This document shows positions 10,836 through 22,582 of a stretch of DNA of 64,000 bases, piece after piece (the first letter of the stretch is position 1; every line of letters starts with the position of its first letter). The position numbers and the translations under genes were made by a program. The stretch spans positions 1 to 64,000 of the forward strand of contig CAJNOJ010000201.1 of the NCBI GenBank assembly GCA_905250025.1, in the 5' to 3' direction. The notes below the pieces were generated by a model. That model ran no database searches. It saw nothing but the letters and a program-made list of their open reading frames with translations, and had not been told where the DNA came from. The stretch comes from Adineta ricciae. Its lineage: Eukaryota; Rotifera; Eurotatoria; Adinetida; Adinetidae.

Positions 10836-11720
10836 ATGAAGTATACGTTTTGTTTACTTAAATTCGTCAGTTATATAATCGGGAATTTACCGGATTAATT
10901 TTTTCTAATAAATAGAAAATTTGCATTCCATAAAAAATTTCGAAGTTTGTGTCAATGGCTGAGAAAGTAATAAACGTCACGTTTTTAACCTACGGAAAAC
11001 TGTTTGCATCAGTTATTCGAAAGACGTAAAGACACATTTATTATCAGTGTCCCAATCAGAATAATATTCGATCAAATATTTGCGAATAAAGTACTCGCAG
11101 GAAATGACACTATACTTTTACAAGTTACACGGTTTATTTGCATCACAAATCTACTTCAGTCCTACAAGTCTGCATTTCATTCGTTTTCTCAATAGAAATT
11201 TCCATGAAAACGATTTATCGAGTATCGACTATATGCAAACATTTTCTTATGGTACACAGTCGTATATTTGTCAATGATTATGGAAGAAAATGCTTCCATT
11301 TACTCGCTCTTGTTTTTCATATTACTCACAAACTCTTTGTCAAAGTGTTACTTTACCATAATAAATGCTTTTTTTACTCATTTGGTTCACTTGGATTTTA
11401 CCGAGCCATCTTTCGTTGCCGTTCTCTTACTCTCGTTTATTTGTCTTCCGTCATTCTATTTGTAATTTAATGTAAACTGACGATCTGTTGCTCTCACCAC
11501 AGTGTAGTTTCTTCGATATATTGAGAATGCTTTCGCTTGCATTACAATAGGATTTCGGGTCCACCAATCATATTCCTTCTTGCAAAGCGAAGCATGATAC
11601 GTTAGTTTGGGAAAAAATGAGTTTCTGTTTTATGAGATGGATTGTGACTGGCAATCATTGCTCGAAATACATTGAAGATCAGTTGTTTTTGTTATTCTAG
11701 ATACTTTTTTTTATACAACC
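10836..11720. other. Intergenic between Rel genes B and C
   Basis: 885 bp. An AATAAA lies about 70 bp past gene B. Several overlapping plus-strand frames at 11004-11470 encode Phe/Ser/Cys-rich low-complexity peptides in three frames at once, which marks them as chance. The promoter of gene C should be at the right end. Confidence 0.4.
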
Positions 11721-13320
11721 ATGGCGTATCAACCGTCTGATGATAGTAAGCGATACTATAAGATACGAAATTATGTCACTTTAATCTATTGATTTCAGTT
11801 CTACAATGTACTTATGACCATAGTACATTTCAAAACCTTGAGGAAAAATTCGCTGGCTTGGATGAGCCTCAAAACAGAAACGATGGCCTACTTCAAGATG
11901 ACGATCCTTGCCTGCCAAGATTTTTAAACACACAATTCTCGATCAACGAGAATGAAGAGATTGACAATGAAAGTAACGATCTAGTAGCGGCAACAGACAC
12001 GCCTACAGACTATAACAGTGATCAGTTGTTGCTCGGTGACGACATGAGCACGGTCGAACCCTATCAAAGTAATCTAGTTATTTTTACGTACTATATAAAT
12101 CAACTAATTTTGATCGAATTTAAGGTATATCGCATGAAGTTACTATCACAACGACTCCGTGCGGTATGTCTAAATAGTCTTTTCCTCCGTTATGACGATA
12201 GATGCTTTGCTATTGTGCTAGAATTGGCACCAAACGACCCATCACAAACAGATTATACAATGTCAGAGCTGAACTCGAATAAAAATGGTTTGGTAAGTAA
12301 TATGTACTTTCGCATATGTTGACAAGTGTGTCTGATCAATATTTTAGACACTTGACGAAATGACCAAATCGGTACAGACAGCAATCGATAAGCTGCAGTT
12401 GCAAGACATCGATAGATCGATTGGAGAACGCACCATGCTAGTCTTAGTTGAGCCGTTAACCAATCCTCGCATTCGTTACAAAAGCGATGGGCCAAGACAA
12501 ATTGAGAAGTGTCGCACCAAGCCTATAGTCATCCAGGTAGAATAGCTTTTCTCTTCTTTACCACGACTTATTTTCTTGTTCAGTTACCTGACCTAAAAAA
12601 AGTAAAACTGACATCTGGTCAGCAGTTTTATCTTCGGCTTATACTTCTAACGGACAACGATGATCCGTCGGCTTCTGTATTTCTTCATCCTAACAAATTG
12701 GAATATCATTCCAGCAACACAACAACATTAAATGACGGAACTGTTTGCGTCCCCATATCCGTTGATGAAATCAACAATGGGGTGAAAAGGTAAGGAAACT
12801 CGCTTTCGCCAAGAAATCTTCTGTACATTAAACTTTTATGTTTAGTTTACCTCGATTATCCTTTATTAAAACAAAGTTAACAGACTACAGACGTAGCTTG
12901 GCTACGTTCGATCTATGGAATACAGGGAGCAGTACGTACGCATTCTCTTTTCTTCATCTTAATCCCGAACAAATGCATTTTAGATGACGATGAAGAACAA
13001 ACACTGACTGTGGCCGAAGCAAAGACTTTCTTCGAGCAACATAATTTGAAAGCTAGTCGAATCAATTGTCAATTGTTAATTGAACAAAATAACACGTTTC
13101 ACTTTACCGATATAACTTGCAAAACTAAGAAGATGGAGGAAAGTACGTCGTATGCAATAAATTTTATTTCAGTAACATTTATTTCGCATTATTTATCTTA
13201 GAAAAAGCGCCAGTTGCGAAGAAAAAACGTCCGATTGAGACCGACAAAATCGATGATGACGAAGTTGCTGATTCTCGTCCATCGACATCAAAATCGACCA
13301 AGCGACGAAAACATTCATAA
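11721..13320 (+). CDS. Rel gene C: divergent RHD protein with C-terminal nuclear localisation signal
   Basis: Ten exons (11721-11745, 11799-12068, 12125-12158, 12202-12292, 12348-12536, 12584-12789, 12846-12931, 12984-13142, 13202-13320, with splice sites read by eye) give about 392 residues; the list shows nine segments, so one count is uncertain. An acidic N-terminal region of about 150 residues precedes a diverged Rel DNA-binding half (LVEPLTNPRIRYKSDG, VIQLPDLKKVKL, FYLRLILLTDNDD). No IPT domain or CxNC motif follows. The C-terminus is strongly basic in two patches (AKKKRP and TKRRKHS), a bipartite nuclear localisation signal. The intron phases 0, 2 and 1 within the Rel part match genes A, D and E. 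One donor (12159, GTGCGG) is weak and was chosen by frame. Confidence 0.65.
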
Positions 13321-13845
13321 ACTTAATCAAAACTAACTTTTTTCAAAAAGCTTTGCTGAAAGGCCTCTACCGCGTTCCATCAATTAATTTTAGTAATTTA
13401 TTTCGCAGAAATTCTTGTGTAATTCAATTGCACTTGTTATCTTTTTTGTCGTTCTTCATTCAATACACGAATAAAAAAATATTTTGACGAGAGCATTACG
13501 AAAAATTTCACAAACAAACGAAACTGGCTGATGCGCCATAGGAAACAGAAACAAAGGTCGACAAAAACACGAGTGGTTTGTCTTCAATCATTCAAAGTAC
13601 ATAGACATGTTATTACGACAGACGAGTTGGTTTTTTCCATCTTCATCTGTGGCTATATATAACTTTTTTCTCCTATTGTCGATGCTCTTTTTTAGCTGAC
13701 TCATGACAGAGAACGAAACAAAAAAGTCGCCCAGACAGGGGAGAAAAGGATTGTTAAAAGAGACGTAGACAGTACGCTGCGGCTTCTTATTTTTACAAAG
13801 CCTTTTCATACAACACAGTTAACTACGCTTTCACGATTATAATTT
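13321..13845. other. Intergenic between Rel genes C and D
   Basis: 525 bp with an AATAAA near 13470 for gene C. A minus-strand frame at 13588-13809 has no family resemblance and lies where the gene D promoter should be. Confidence 0.4.
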
Positions 13846-15382
13846 ATGTCGGACATAAACAACGCATTACTGGATTTATTTTCTGACGGAGATTTTTCCA
13901 ATGCTTTTGACGATATCTCTTTCAACTCGAGTGAGTGGAAATATCATCAAAACAATTCATAAAACTTCAAGTTGTTTAGATCAAGCTCCAGAGATTGATA
14001 ATATTCTGCCTGATTGCTTTTCTCCATTTCAATTCGATGACATAAATACTGAAATAGAGATCGGAAATGGCACCGCAGAGCTAAACCAAGTGGAGATAGG
14101 TTAGTTTCTAAAACTAGTACTTTGTATCATCTATATCTTGTCCTAATTGTAGACGACTTTGAAAATATTTTGCAAATCATAGAAAATGATCCGTTCGCTG
14201 AAGACTGGGACGCGAATCAACCGCTAGCAATAGCACACAATCCACCAGTTCCACGACAAGCTTATGGCAATGAAAGCGGTATAATGTATCAAATACACCC
14301 GACGTTGTTGGGTTTCATTACTGGCAACGTGTCTATTTCTCAGCAACCGAAAGGAAACAATCGCTCACGCTATGCATGTGATGGTCGTCGGTATTTACCC
14401 GATTCACGCTACCATCCAATGACTGTTAAAGTACGTTTTGTCTTTCTAGTACAAAAAATATTTTCATGCGACTTCCAATGTTTTAGTTACCGGATTTGCG
14501 ATCAATCGTACTAGAACAAAACCAAACCCTAGGTATTGTTATGACCATCGCAACAGATGCCAACAACCCAATGAACCAAAGTATGGTTCATTCACATGAT
14601 ATTATGTGCCATGAAAATGGCGTGGAAAAGATTGGGCATGGATGCTTATTCATACCACTCGTGCATGCCGATATTGACGCGTCACAGAAAAGGTATGTAA
14701 AATATTTCGAAAGATCTGTTCGTAAATTATTCTTTGGATTCGATAGATTTCCGCATGTATCGATTTTATACAAAAAGTATGAAGAATATACATTCAACCT
14801 GATTCCATTCGATGCGAATACCATGTTTGGACCACAGGAAAACTGTTCGTATACATTCGGCGACCTTTTGCTCATTTACAATCATTTGTTCTATGAACTA
14901 TAGATACCGTTCCAAACGAGCCAAATATGGATAACGTGCCCAGAGGGAAGCGTTTCAAAGCAGAGTACAACCTGTCGGTCTACAAATTCGTATTTCATCT
15001 GGCGATGAAGCAAGACCAAGTTGTTTACATTACGAACAATACATGCGAAACCAATTTGATCGATGAGAGTAGGCTTTTATCTGACTTTAGCGTGTGCATA
15101 TTTTCATGACTTTTTCTTATGTTTAGCGATCATCCCAACAAAGCCGAAGAAACGATTGGCATCAGACTCGGTCGCAAGTGTCTCCTCCGATGACGAAGTT
15201 AGTTCGAATTCACAAATATCGAACTCACCGAAACGATTGCGATCATCAACATCGGGACTACCGGTATTGAAACTTGTAATATAAGCCATTCTTCTATGAT
15301 AAAATCGTTTTTCTTTCAGGTAACTCGTGTACACAGTAGTTCTATAACGTCCGATACGGACAGCAACAATGCCCCAAGCTGA
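13846..15382 (+). CDS. Rel gene D: divergent RHD protein
   Basis: Nine exons (13846-13930, 13980-14099, 14153-14430, 14487-14692, 14747-14844, 14904-15068, 15127-15275, 15320-15382) give about 387 residues; eight segments are certain. After an acidic N-terminus comes the clearest Rel recognition loop of the C/D pair: QQPKGNNRSRYACDGRRYLP, then TVKLPDLRS. Further motifs are HSHDIMCHENGVEKIGHGC and FPHVSILYKK, which follow the canonical Rel order (HxH...C...G.C...NLGI..KK). A last Rel segment (AEYNLSVYKFVFHLA) leads into a basic/serine-rich tail (TKPKKRLASDS, SPKRLRSS), a likely nuclear localisation signal. No IPT domain is visible. The 3' end lies about 130 bp from the retrotransposon tail. 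Confidence 0.7.
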
Positions 15383-15515
15383 AGGGGCTCATCCGCGCAT
15401 ATTAAGCAAACTTCTTTGGCCAAGCTGGGAAGAAAAATTATTTATACTTATACCACTTCTTTTTCTTTGACTTTCATCCAATGGAAATTTCATCTATTCA
15501 TGATTTTCTTATGAA
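15383..15515. other. Short flank between gene D and the retrotransposon tail
   Basis: About 130 bp of AT-rich sequence that should carry the 3' UTR of gene D. No obvious target-site duplication could be paired with the far flank. Confidence 0.3.
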
Positions 15516-15520
15516 ATAAA

Positions 15521-15536
15521 TTTATTTATTTATTTA
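15521..15536 (-). repeat. (TAAA)n tail of the retrotransposon
   Basis: A TTTATTTATTTATTTA run on the plus strand, read as AAAT repeats at the 3' end of the minus-strand element. It marks the likely 3' terminus. Confidence 0.6.
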
Positions 15537-15773
15537 AATACCCTTACCGTCCCCGGTGTTGGGTGAGAAACAAAAAACAACAAAAAATATAAAAAAGAAA
15601 GAAAAAAATGTACAGTAAAGTCTATTGTTTAATTTTCGACGAGCACCACGTTGATCACCACCAGCGTTGAAAAGAAGATATTATCAGGCTATTACCCTCT
15701 GATGAACAGTTTAGGTAATAACCATCATGTGAATCCCAATTCAATTATAGTAGTTGAAAAGCCATCATTTCAT

Positions 15774-18700
15774 TTACTTGATTTTATTTGCGTTGCACCA
15801 TCCTTTTGCTGCCACACATGATTTGACATGATTTGTGATACCTTGTGGCTTAAAATTCGTTTGACAACCAGGACATCTGTATTTATCATTTTCTTTTACC
15901 AAAATTTCTGTTACTTTCAATTTTGTTAAACCGTGCAATGCGGCTAACTCCGTTTTTCTTCTTTGAGATGATTTATCTCTATATTTATAGATAATATCTT
16001 TGATATTTACAGAGACTGGCTTTACATAGACATTTTTGTTTATTACTTCCCGCCATTTTTTCCTGTCCAGCGTTAGTCTACGCCAGTTCTGTATTTGTGT
16101 GTCGTGAATGTCTTTTAGGATTTTATCTTCCCATTGTTTGTACCGCCCTATGTTGCTAGGTCTCTTTTCATCATGAAAATAAGAGAACATCGTTTTTTTA
16201 ATTAAAGATGGCGAACCATCCGGATTAATAGAGCGATTGACGTGCCCAAACCATCTTAATCTATTTCTACGTATGATGTTTTCAATTGGTGGTTGACCTG
16301 TGATGTTTAATAAGGTTTCATTTGACATCCTGTCACCTAAGTTTACTCCTATGATTGTCCGTAAACATTTATTATAGAAAGTAGTTATCCTTTTTTCTTG
16401 TGTCGTGGTAAGAGCCCAAGTCTCGCTACCGTACAATAAGACTGGCAGTACGCAAGCTCTAAAAATTCGAAGTCTTGCTGTTATAGAGACTGATTTTCTA
16501 TGCCATATGATATGTCTTAGTGAATTGAAAGCTTTAGAAGCTTTATTTAGCCTTATAGAAATCTCTGTATCATGTCGCTGATCTTTCGTTATAGTGCAAC
16601 CTAAATATGTGAAAGATTCAGCTATTTCAATTTTCTGATTTCTAATAGTTATATTAATATCATTGTCATAGTTGATTGTTTGTCCTATTACAACCTTTTT
16701 CTGTTGATCTTCTTTCAGGTGTTGTAGTGACATCACGCAGGTTTTTTTAATACTCATAGTCAAACCATATTGCTGTGTTACTTTTTCAAAACAACAAATG
16801 AATTTTTCTAGATCACATATTTTGTCACACATTACAACTAAATCATCAGCATATAATAATGCTAATATGTCGAAATCACTGTGTTTTTCGTGTTTTCCGT
16901 GACAGAAGTCGTTACTACCATAAGAGAATCTCACTCCTGATACAGCAGCTTCATTAATAACTTCTTTTATGATGAAGTCAAATAGAATGTTGAATAGGAT
17001 TGGAGATGGAATACCTCCTTGCATTACCCCTGTATTCATTTCGAAACTATCAGACAGTTCACCATTTATTTTCACTTTTGCTATTGAATCTTTGTATAGC
17101 ATTTTTAATAGGTTAACCAATTTATCAGTAATGCCGTAACTACGACATACTTTCCATAAGAGTTCACGGTTCACTGAATCATAGGCCTTAGTTATATCAA
17201 TGAAACACATGAATAGAGGTTTATTGAATGCTTTTCTCTTTTCCATTGTCATTTTCAAAGTGAAAATCTGATCTATGGTCGATCTGTTTGATCTGAAACC
17301 AGATTGTATTTCTAATAGCTGACAATCTACTAAATCTTGAATACGGTTGAGTATAATACGTGAGAATATCTTACTAGTTGTATTCAGTAGTGCGATGCCT
17401 CTATAGTTGTCACAAATTTTCCTATCACCTTTATTTTTGTATAATTTTATTAGAGTTGTCATGTTCCATTCTTTTACCATATGCTCGTTCTCCCATACAT
17501 CAGTAAAGAATTCGAACAACCATTGTATTATTGGTTCACCTCCAGCTTTTAGGATGTCCACTGTGATCTCATCGCTACCTGGAGCTCTTCTAGATTTCAT
17601 TTGACTTAGTGCTTTTCTCACTTCTTCAATATATATTGGAGAGTTTTGTCGCCGCTCTTCAGTTATTGACAGAGGCGGTGTGTCAATTAGATCAATGAGA
17701 CTTTGATCGATCGATGAATTTACGTTGAGTGTATCATGAAAAAATTCACGCCAACGTTTCAAGGTATCCTTTGAATTTACCAAGAGTTTACCACTTTTAT
17801 CTTCCACTGGCATATTTTCGTCTCTTTTACATCCACCTCTGAGACGTCTGATGATGGAAAAAGCCGTCATAGGATCATTACTCTTCATAGACTTTTCTAT
17901 ATTTTCGCATATTTCATCCCAATATTCTTCTTGGCGATGTTCTGTCATTATTTTGACAGTTTTTCTCAGGCGTTTATATCTATTGCGAAATTTATATTCT
18001 GATTTAGAACCACGATTATTTTGCCATTCGATAAAAGCTATCGATTTTTGATCGATAGCTTGCATAATGTCGTTTGTCAACCATTCCTTTCTTTTTCGAT
18101 TCTTATTCTTGTCGACAGGAAAATGATATTTGGCCTTTTCTTTTATCTGTGACAGAAAAAGTTCGTATTTCTGATCAATGCTAATTGTGTTTACATTTGT
18201 ATTGTCAAATGTGTTCTGAAGATCCTTTTGAAACGCTTCTAGTAATTTGTCATCTTTTAGCTTGGCACTATCAACGTTTATTTTCTTCGGATTAGCATTT
18301 TTTCTTCTGCTTTTTAAATGCAATCGAATTTTGACACGCATAAGATGATGGTCAGTTCCTATTGTACCTGCTGCCCCTCTTAGCATTCGCACATCTTCAA
18401 CGCTTGACCGAAACTTCTTATTTACAAGAGTAAAATCGATCATGTGCCATTTTTTATTTCTTGGATGCATCCAAGATGTTTGATGCACTAGTTTATGTTT
18501 GAAAAATGTGTTAGAGATTAAAATGTTGTTAATCTCGCAGAAGTCAAGAAGCTTTGTTCCATTTTCATTTTCTATATCAACTGTAAATGGCCCTATTCCA
18601 TTTCTCAGTACGTGTTGATGTCGTTTTTGTTGATCATTTCCAACTCTCGCATTTAGATCACCCATAATGATGATCATGTCTTTCGTAGATACATCGTTTA

Positions 18701-19166
18701 ATGCATCTTGTAGGTCATTATAAAATTTGTCACTTTCATCGCTCATTTGTTTTGTTTTCGGATTAATAGGAGAGTAGACTGCAATTACAGTAATGTAAAT
18801 TGGCGCACAGTAGAGTCGAATTTTAATAATCCGTTCATTTATTGGTATCCATTCGCTCCCTGAATCCTTCCAAACCTTTGTGGCAACCGGATCGAGACAG
18901 ATTGCCACACCATGAGCTTTTCGTGTTTTTCTGTCGTTTGGTGCACCTGAATAGATCATCGTGTAGTCGCTTACTAATTTTATGCCGGAATCACACATAC
19001 ACGTTTCACTAAGTGCGGCTATTTTTATTTGATATTTCTTTAATTGTTTGACTATGATCTCCTTCTTTGATTGCTTTGTACAAGATCGAACGTTCCACCC
19101 GCCGAAAAAAACATGATTTTGTGCATTTACGCACTTATAATGTTTCTTTTCATTAGCAATGATTGT
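15774..19166 (-). CDS. Retrotransposon ORF: AP endonuclease + reverse transcriptase + zinc finger
   Basis: The open frame runs about 1130 codons. The N-terminal endonuclease has GGWNVRSC, the catalytic Glu in LSETC, GDLNARVG and GTDHHLMRV. The reverse transcriptase has RRAPGSDEI, IDITKAYDSV, VMQGGIPSP and the catalytic LLYADDLVV. Then come thumb and C-terminal motifs (LLYGSETWAL, RNRLRWFGHV) and a final C-x2-C-x11-H-x3-C zinc finger at CPGCQTNF...HVKSC. The first ATG (18996-18998) lies inside the endonuclease, after WNVR and the catalytic Glu. The frame stays open a further 56 codons upstream, to a stop at 19167-19169, with no ATG. Either a non-AUG start is used or the true start was lost. 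All key catalytic residues seen are intact. Confidence 0.85.
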   Translation of the reverse strand, partial: TIIANEKKHYKCVNAQNHVFFGGWNVRSCTKQSKKEIIVKQLKKYQIKIAALSETCMCDSGIKLVSDYTMIYSGAPNDRKTRKAHGVAICLDPVATKVWKDSGSEWIPINERIIKIRLYCAPIYITVIAVYSPINPKTKQMSDESDKFYNDLQDALNDVSTKDMIIIMGDLNARVGNDQQKRHQHVLRNGIGPFTVDIENENGTKLLDFCEINNILISNTFFKHKLVHQTSWMHPRNKKWHMIDFTLVNKKFRSSVEDVRMLRGAAGTIGTDHHLMRVKIRLHLKSRRKNANPKKINVDSAKLKDDKLLEAFQKDLQNTFDNTNVNTISIDQKYELFLSQIKEKAKYHFPVDKNKNRKRKEWLTNDIMQAIDQKSIAFIEWQNNRGSKSEYKFRNRYKRLRKTVKIMTEHRQEEYWDEICENIEKSMKSNDPMTAFSIIRRLRGGCKRDENMPVEDKSGKLLVNSKDTLKRWREFFHDTLNVNSSIDQSLIDLIDTPPLSITEERRQNSPIYIEEVRKALSQMKSRRAPGSDEITVDILKAGGEPIIQWLFEFFTDVWENEHMVKEWNMTTLIKLYKNKGDRKICDNYRGIALLNTTSKIFSRIILNRIQDLVDCQLLEIQSGFRSNRSTIDQIFTLKMTMEKRKAFNKPLFMCFIDITKAYDSVNRELLWKVCRSYGITDKLVNLLKMLYKDSIAKVKINGELSDSFEMNTGVMQGGIPSPILFNILFDFIIKEVINEAAVSGVRFSYGSNDFCHGKHEKHSDFDILALLYADDLVVMCDKICDLEKFICCFEKVTQQYGLTMSIKKTCVMSLQHLKEDQQKKVVIGQTINYDNDINITIRNQKIEIAESFTYLGCTITKDQRHDTEISIRLNKASKAFNSLRHIIWHRKSVSITARLRIFRACVLPVLLYGSETWALTTTQEKRITTFYNKCLRTIIGVNLGDRMSNETLLNITGQPPIENIIRRNRLRWFGHVNRSINPDGSPSLIKKTMFSYFHDEKRPSNIGRYKQWEDKILKDIHDTQIQNWRRLTLDRKKWREVINKNVYVKPVSVNIKDIIYKYRDKSSQRRKTELAALHGLTKLKVTEILVKENDKYRCPGCQTNFKPQGITNHVKSCVAAKGWCNANKIK

Positions 19167-19300
19167 TTAATGTCCAGCTAGAGATTGCTAGCCTCATGAC
19201 CAGACGGTTGGCTACTAGCAGCCCAGGGTCGCCTCCTACAACCGCTCGAAAGTAGTCGTAGGACCCTGTGAAAGTTAAAAACTTTCCTAGCAGGCGTTAT

Positions 19301-20061
19301 GAAATAAAACATATTAAAAACATCACTTTTTTTCTTTCGATATTTACGAATCATGACATTATGCTTGCTTTGGATACTCAATTTCCGAGTATATTGAAAT
19401 TTCTCATGAAACCATATCCATCGTTTTACGTATGTGTTACGGTAAACAACATATACTAAGAGAAAAGGCCAGAGTAGAATAAGAACGATGACAGAATGAG
19501 TCAAAGGTAAAAATACCTATTTGAATTATATGTTGGAAAAAACCAAGAAGGGAATAAAAGCAAGATCAATATAAAATGGTATGTCAAAATAGAAGAATTA
19601 TAAAGCTGTAGACGTACTTTTCTTTAATTATCATTCTGAAATATAACTTCACGTGTTTTAACCCTTCGTTATCGTTCTCATTTTTCGCAAATTTCGACTG
19701 TTCAAAAATCTTCCCAAAACATCAAGGGTAATATGAATTTTTTTTGCTTGCTGTTCTACTCCAACATAAAGCTACTAAATATATCCACTCTGTAAATAGT
19801 TTATTTCTCAGAGACGAGAATAGCCAAAACAAAACTTTTAAGTGGGTCTGCCCAGACTCAACAACACTAACGCAGGGTTGATATATTGTCAATAAGCACA
19901 TGACACCGTTTTCTTCATAGCACACTGATTTCATGTCTTTTTTGCCATTCTGTTCGATCTTTCAGTATTTATCGATGTCCAGAGTGGTTTGCTGGAGTTG
20001 TTAAGCAAGTCGAACGAGCTAATTGAGAAATAGTTCGTCTACAAGCGTCAGAAGACTTGAA
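19301..20061. other. Intergenic between the retrotransposon and Rel gene E
   Basis: About 760 bp of AT-rich DNA. I see no missing exon of a Rel gene. The right part should hold the gene E promoter. Confidence 0.4.
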
Positions 20062-21825
20062 ATGAGCTGCAACCTATCGTTTACAGTCGATCTTTCAGGT
20101 ATATAGCACCTACAATTTGGAAATCATGTGTGTCTACTCATTATTTTGTTTAGATTTTGACAAAAGTGGAACAGGTACCACGGACGGCAGTAATATCAAT
20201 GCAAAAGGAAATTCTAATCTTTACTACGAGATTTTTCACTTTAGACGTGCAAGTAGTCGACTATTGTAATTCATTAGAAACCACGCTGATTGGTATCATT
20301 GGACTATGTATAGGCGATACATTACGATTTTATCTATTTAGAATCTATTACAGAATCATGGAGCAGTGACATCGACAGTCTTCCAGATATTGATGGGCTA
20401 CCTCTAAGATCGCCCATACTCAGTTTGTTTGATTAGTAATCAATTCCACGTTTTTGTGTTTCTATCTCTAGCCTCTGTTGATGGAGTATATCAATACTTG
20501 ACAACTTCTACCTCGTGTTTTTCTACAGTTGGATGCACATCTGATAATTCTCTGCCTACATGTCGAACAAATTCTAAGCCATGTATAGAATTCACTTCAC
20601 AATGTATTCTTTGAGATAACCGTTCATCTTTAGCATCGATTCTATCGGTACCACTTTCTGCCGATGTTCATATAATAGACTCGACTTCAACGAAATTAAA
20701 ACTCGTTTATCCAATTGAAGAAACCTATCGCGGACGTTATAAAAGTGATTATTTTCCTCAGACTGGCGCAGTTCGCCATCCACGATATGTCGCTGATCGA
20801 GAGCACAATCATCACATAACACTACAAGTAAAATCTCATTCATATAATGAAGTCTGTCAGATTTATTTAGTTGCCAAGTGTATATCATTCTGATTTAGCG
20901 AACAAGTACATTCGCATTGCATTAATTACTGTGTCCATCGACGGGCACGGTCATTTCTATAGTCCATATAAATTCCAGAGAGATCATATGGATATTAACA
21001 TTTCAGATGAAAATCCGATTTATGTCAAAGTGGACACTAATGCAAAAGAAGCGTTTATCATGAGGTTTGATATACAAACGACAAGAGTTATTTCATTACA
21101 CGATGTGTGACTTTTACCGTAGGCTACAGCTTGTTTTAATCAAATCGAAATTAGATCAACTTAATTACTGTCAACCACTGAAGTGTTTTTCCGTTACCGA
21201 CAATACGAAACAGAGTAATGCATACGCATGGAAGAGAATTCTCTGTCACGGATATTCTAATATAATTTAGATCCGATTCATGAAGGCATTTTATCACCTA
21301 AAGACTTAATCAATCGATATCAACTCGATAAATCTCACATAGCGTTTACGCTATGTACACAAAAGTCCGACGGGACTTATGAGCCTCACCCACAAACAAC
21401 AGTTGTCTCCACCATTATCAGTGAAGTCTCATCGACGAAAAAGACGAGCAATAAAGTTGCTTCGGAAGAAGCTTCTGCTACAACTGTATCACCACTAAGT
21501 AGACAACATTATTTTCCTCGACCATAATCATTTCTGCGAATACTATTTTCTATCTTCAGTCGATACTGACAAACACTTATGCTGTCCGAATTGTTGCTAT
21601 CATTTCAATGCTGTTTCTAATTCCACATCTAACACGAGTAGCAAACGTTCGTTCGACGACGCGATCTCATGTTCAAGTGCCAAAGTAATCCATGCTAATC
21701 AGTTATTAATCGATACGTCTTATTCAAATATTTATAGTCCACAACCAAGAGAAATAGCAAAAGAAGAAAGAAGAACAAATAAATACGAATCTGATGGATG
21801 CCGAAAAGTTATTTTTCTATTATGA
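20062..21825 (+). CDS. Rel gene E: RHD without IPT domain, CPNC motif
   Basis: Nine exons (20062-20098, 20154-20252, 20342-20422, 20472-20582, 20634-20827, 20871-21064, 21123-21214, 21271-21498, 21560-21825) join in frame to about 433 residues. The N-terminus contains an acidic Ser/Asp stretch (SSDIDSLPDIDGLP). The Rel DNA-binding half follows: IEETYRGRYKSDYFPQ, RHPRYVADR, KYIRIALITV and NRYQLDKSHIAFTL. There is no IPT dimerisation domain: after a Ser/Thr-rich linker the protein goes straight to HLCCPNCCYHF, then a serine-rich tail. The intron at 21499-21559 was inferred because reading through it stops soon after and loses the CPNC motif. Genes E and F are closest to each other. A role as a DNA-binding antagonist or partner of A or B is inference. 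Confidence 0.7.
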
Positions 21826-22582
21826 CTATAAATGAATTTATGAAAGTTTCCAAAGCAGAACGAACTATCGCATTGTTTTATTTTTCTCGAAGAAAGAAAA
21901 ATACGCATGAATTTCTGTTTAGATAAACATGCACATATTATCGCGTTCTTTTCGTTTTCATCTCACTACCAATAACTATGCATGATAGAATGCGAAATGA
22001 CGTTGTTCGATAAGGTTTTTTCCCCAACAAAGTCAGTCGCCAAAAGCACGCTGATATATGAAACGTGTTTTAGTCATTTCATAATACTTTTCATGACGCC
22101 ATAGCTACGTCTTGTTGACATTCTCTTCTCACGCACATGTATTTATCGAAAGAGCAATAGACACTTCAGTATACGGCTGCATTTAATGCACATCAAAGAA
22201 AACCGTTATAAATATTCTGATGGATTTAAACAATGTTTTGATAGTTTCTGCCGTTATGAATAAATGATTCTCATATATATGTCACGTAACTATGTTGAAA
22301 TCCAAGTCACTGGCAACATTGCATGTTTATGTGCTTTTTCTGTTCTGTCTTTTTTATTTCTCTTCTTCCGCATATGACTCACTGCTTGGAAAAAACCCCA
22401 AGCTAACAAGTACCTATGTGTATAAATATGCTGCGCAACAAGGTTTGTATAGAAACCCTTTTGGAAATATATACAAAGAATTTCAGTCGCAAACAAACCT
22501 TCTTTATACAACATAGTGTTAATGTGATTTACTTTCCCGTGTATTCACAATAATTCCAAGGGAAAGTTAGTAACAAACCAAT
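21826..22582. other. Intergenic between Rel genes E and F
   Basis: 757 bp, very AT-rich. A 74-codon plus-strand frame at 22292-22516 starts with a hydrophobic, signal-like stretch, but a frame of the same length lies opposite it and no family is recognised. The promoter of gene F should lie near 22500. Confidence 0.35.

Larger units (their letters stand above)
15516..19300 (-). mobile_element. Non-LTR retrotransposon (APE-type, probably RTE-like), apparently full length
   Basis: A minus-strand LINE inserted in the Rel cluster. From 5' to 3' on the minus strand it has a comparatively GC-rich 5' leader (about 19300-19170), one uninterrupted endonuclease/reverse-transcriptase frame, a short 3' UTR, and a (TAAA)n-type tail at about 15521-15536. 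A short microsatellite tail rather than poly(A) and a single fused ORF suggest the RTE group, but clade assignment needs a tree. No LTRs are present. Boundaries are approximate: the left end is set by the tail and the right end by the composition change. The lack of stops suggests recent arrival. Confidence 0.8.

Noticed and set aside
11004-11470. Several overlapping plus-strand frames
   Set aside because: Three frames are open at once with low-complexity Phe/Ser/Cys content and no splice context, typical of chance in AT-rich DNA.
22292-22516. 74-codon frame with a hydrophobic start, possible secreted peptide
   Set aside because: A frame of equal length lies exactly opposite, there is no known family, and no transcript signal can be judged from sequence.
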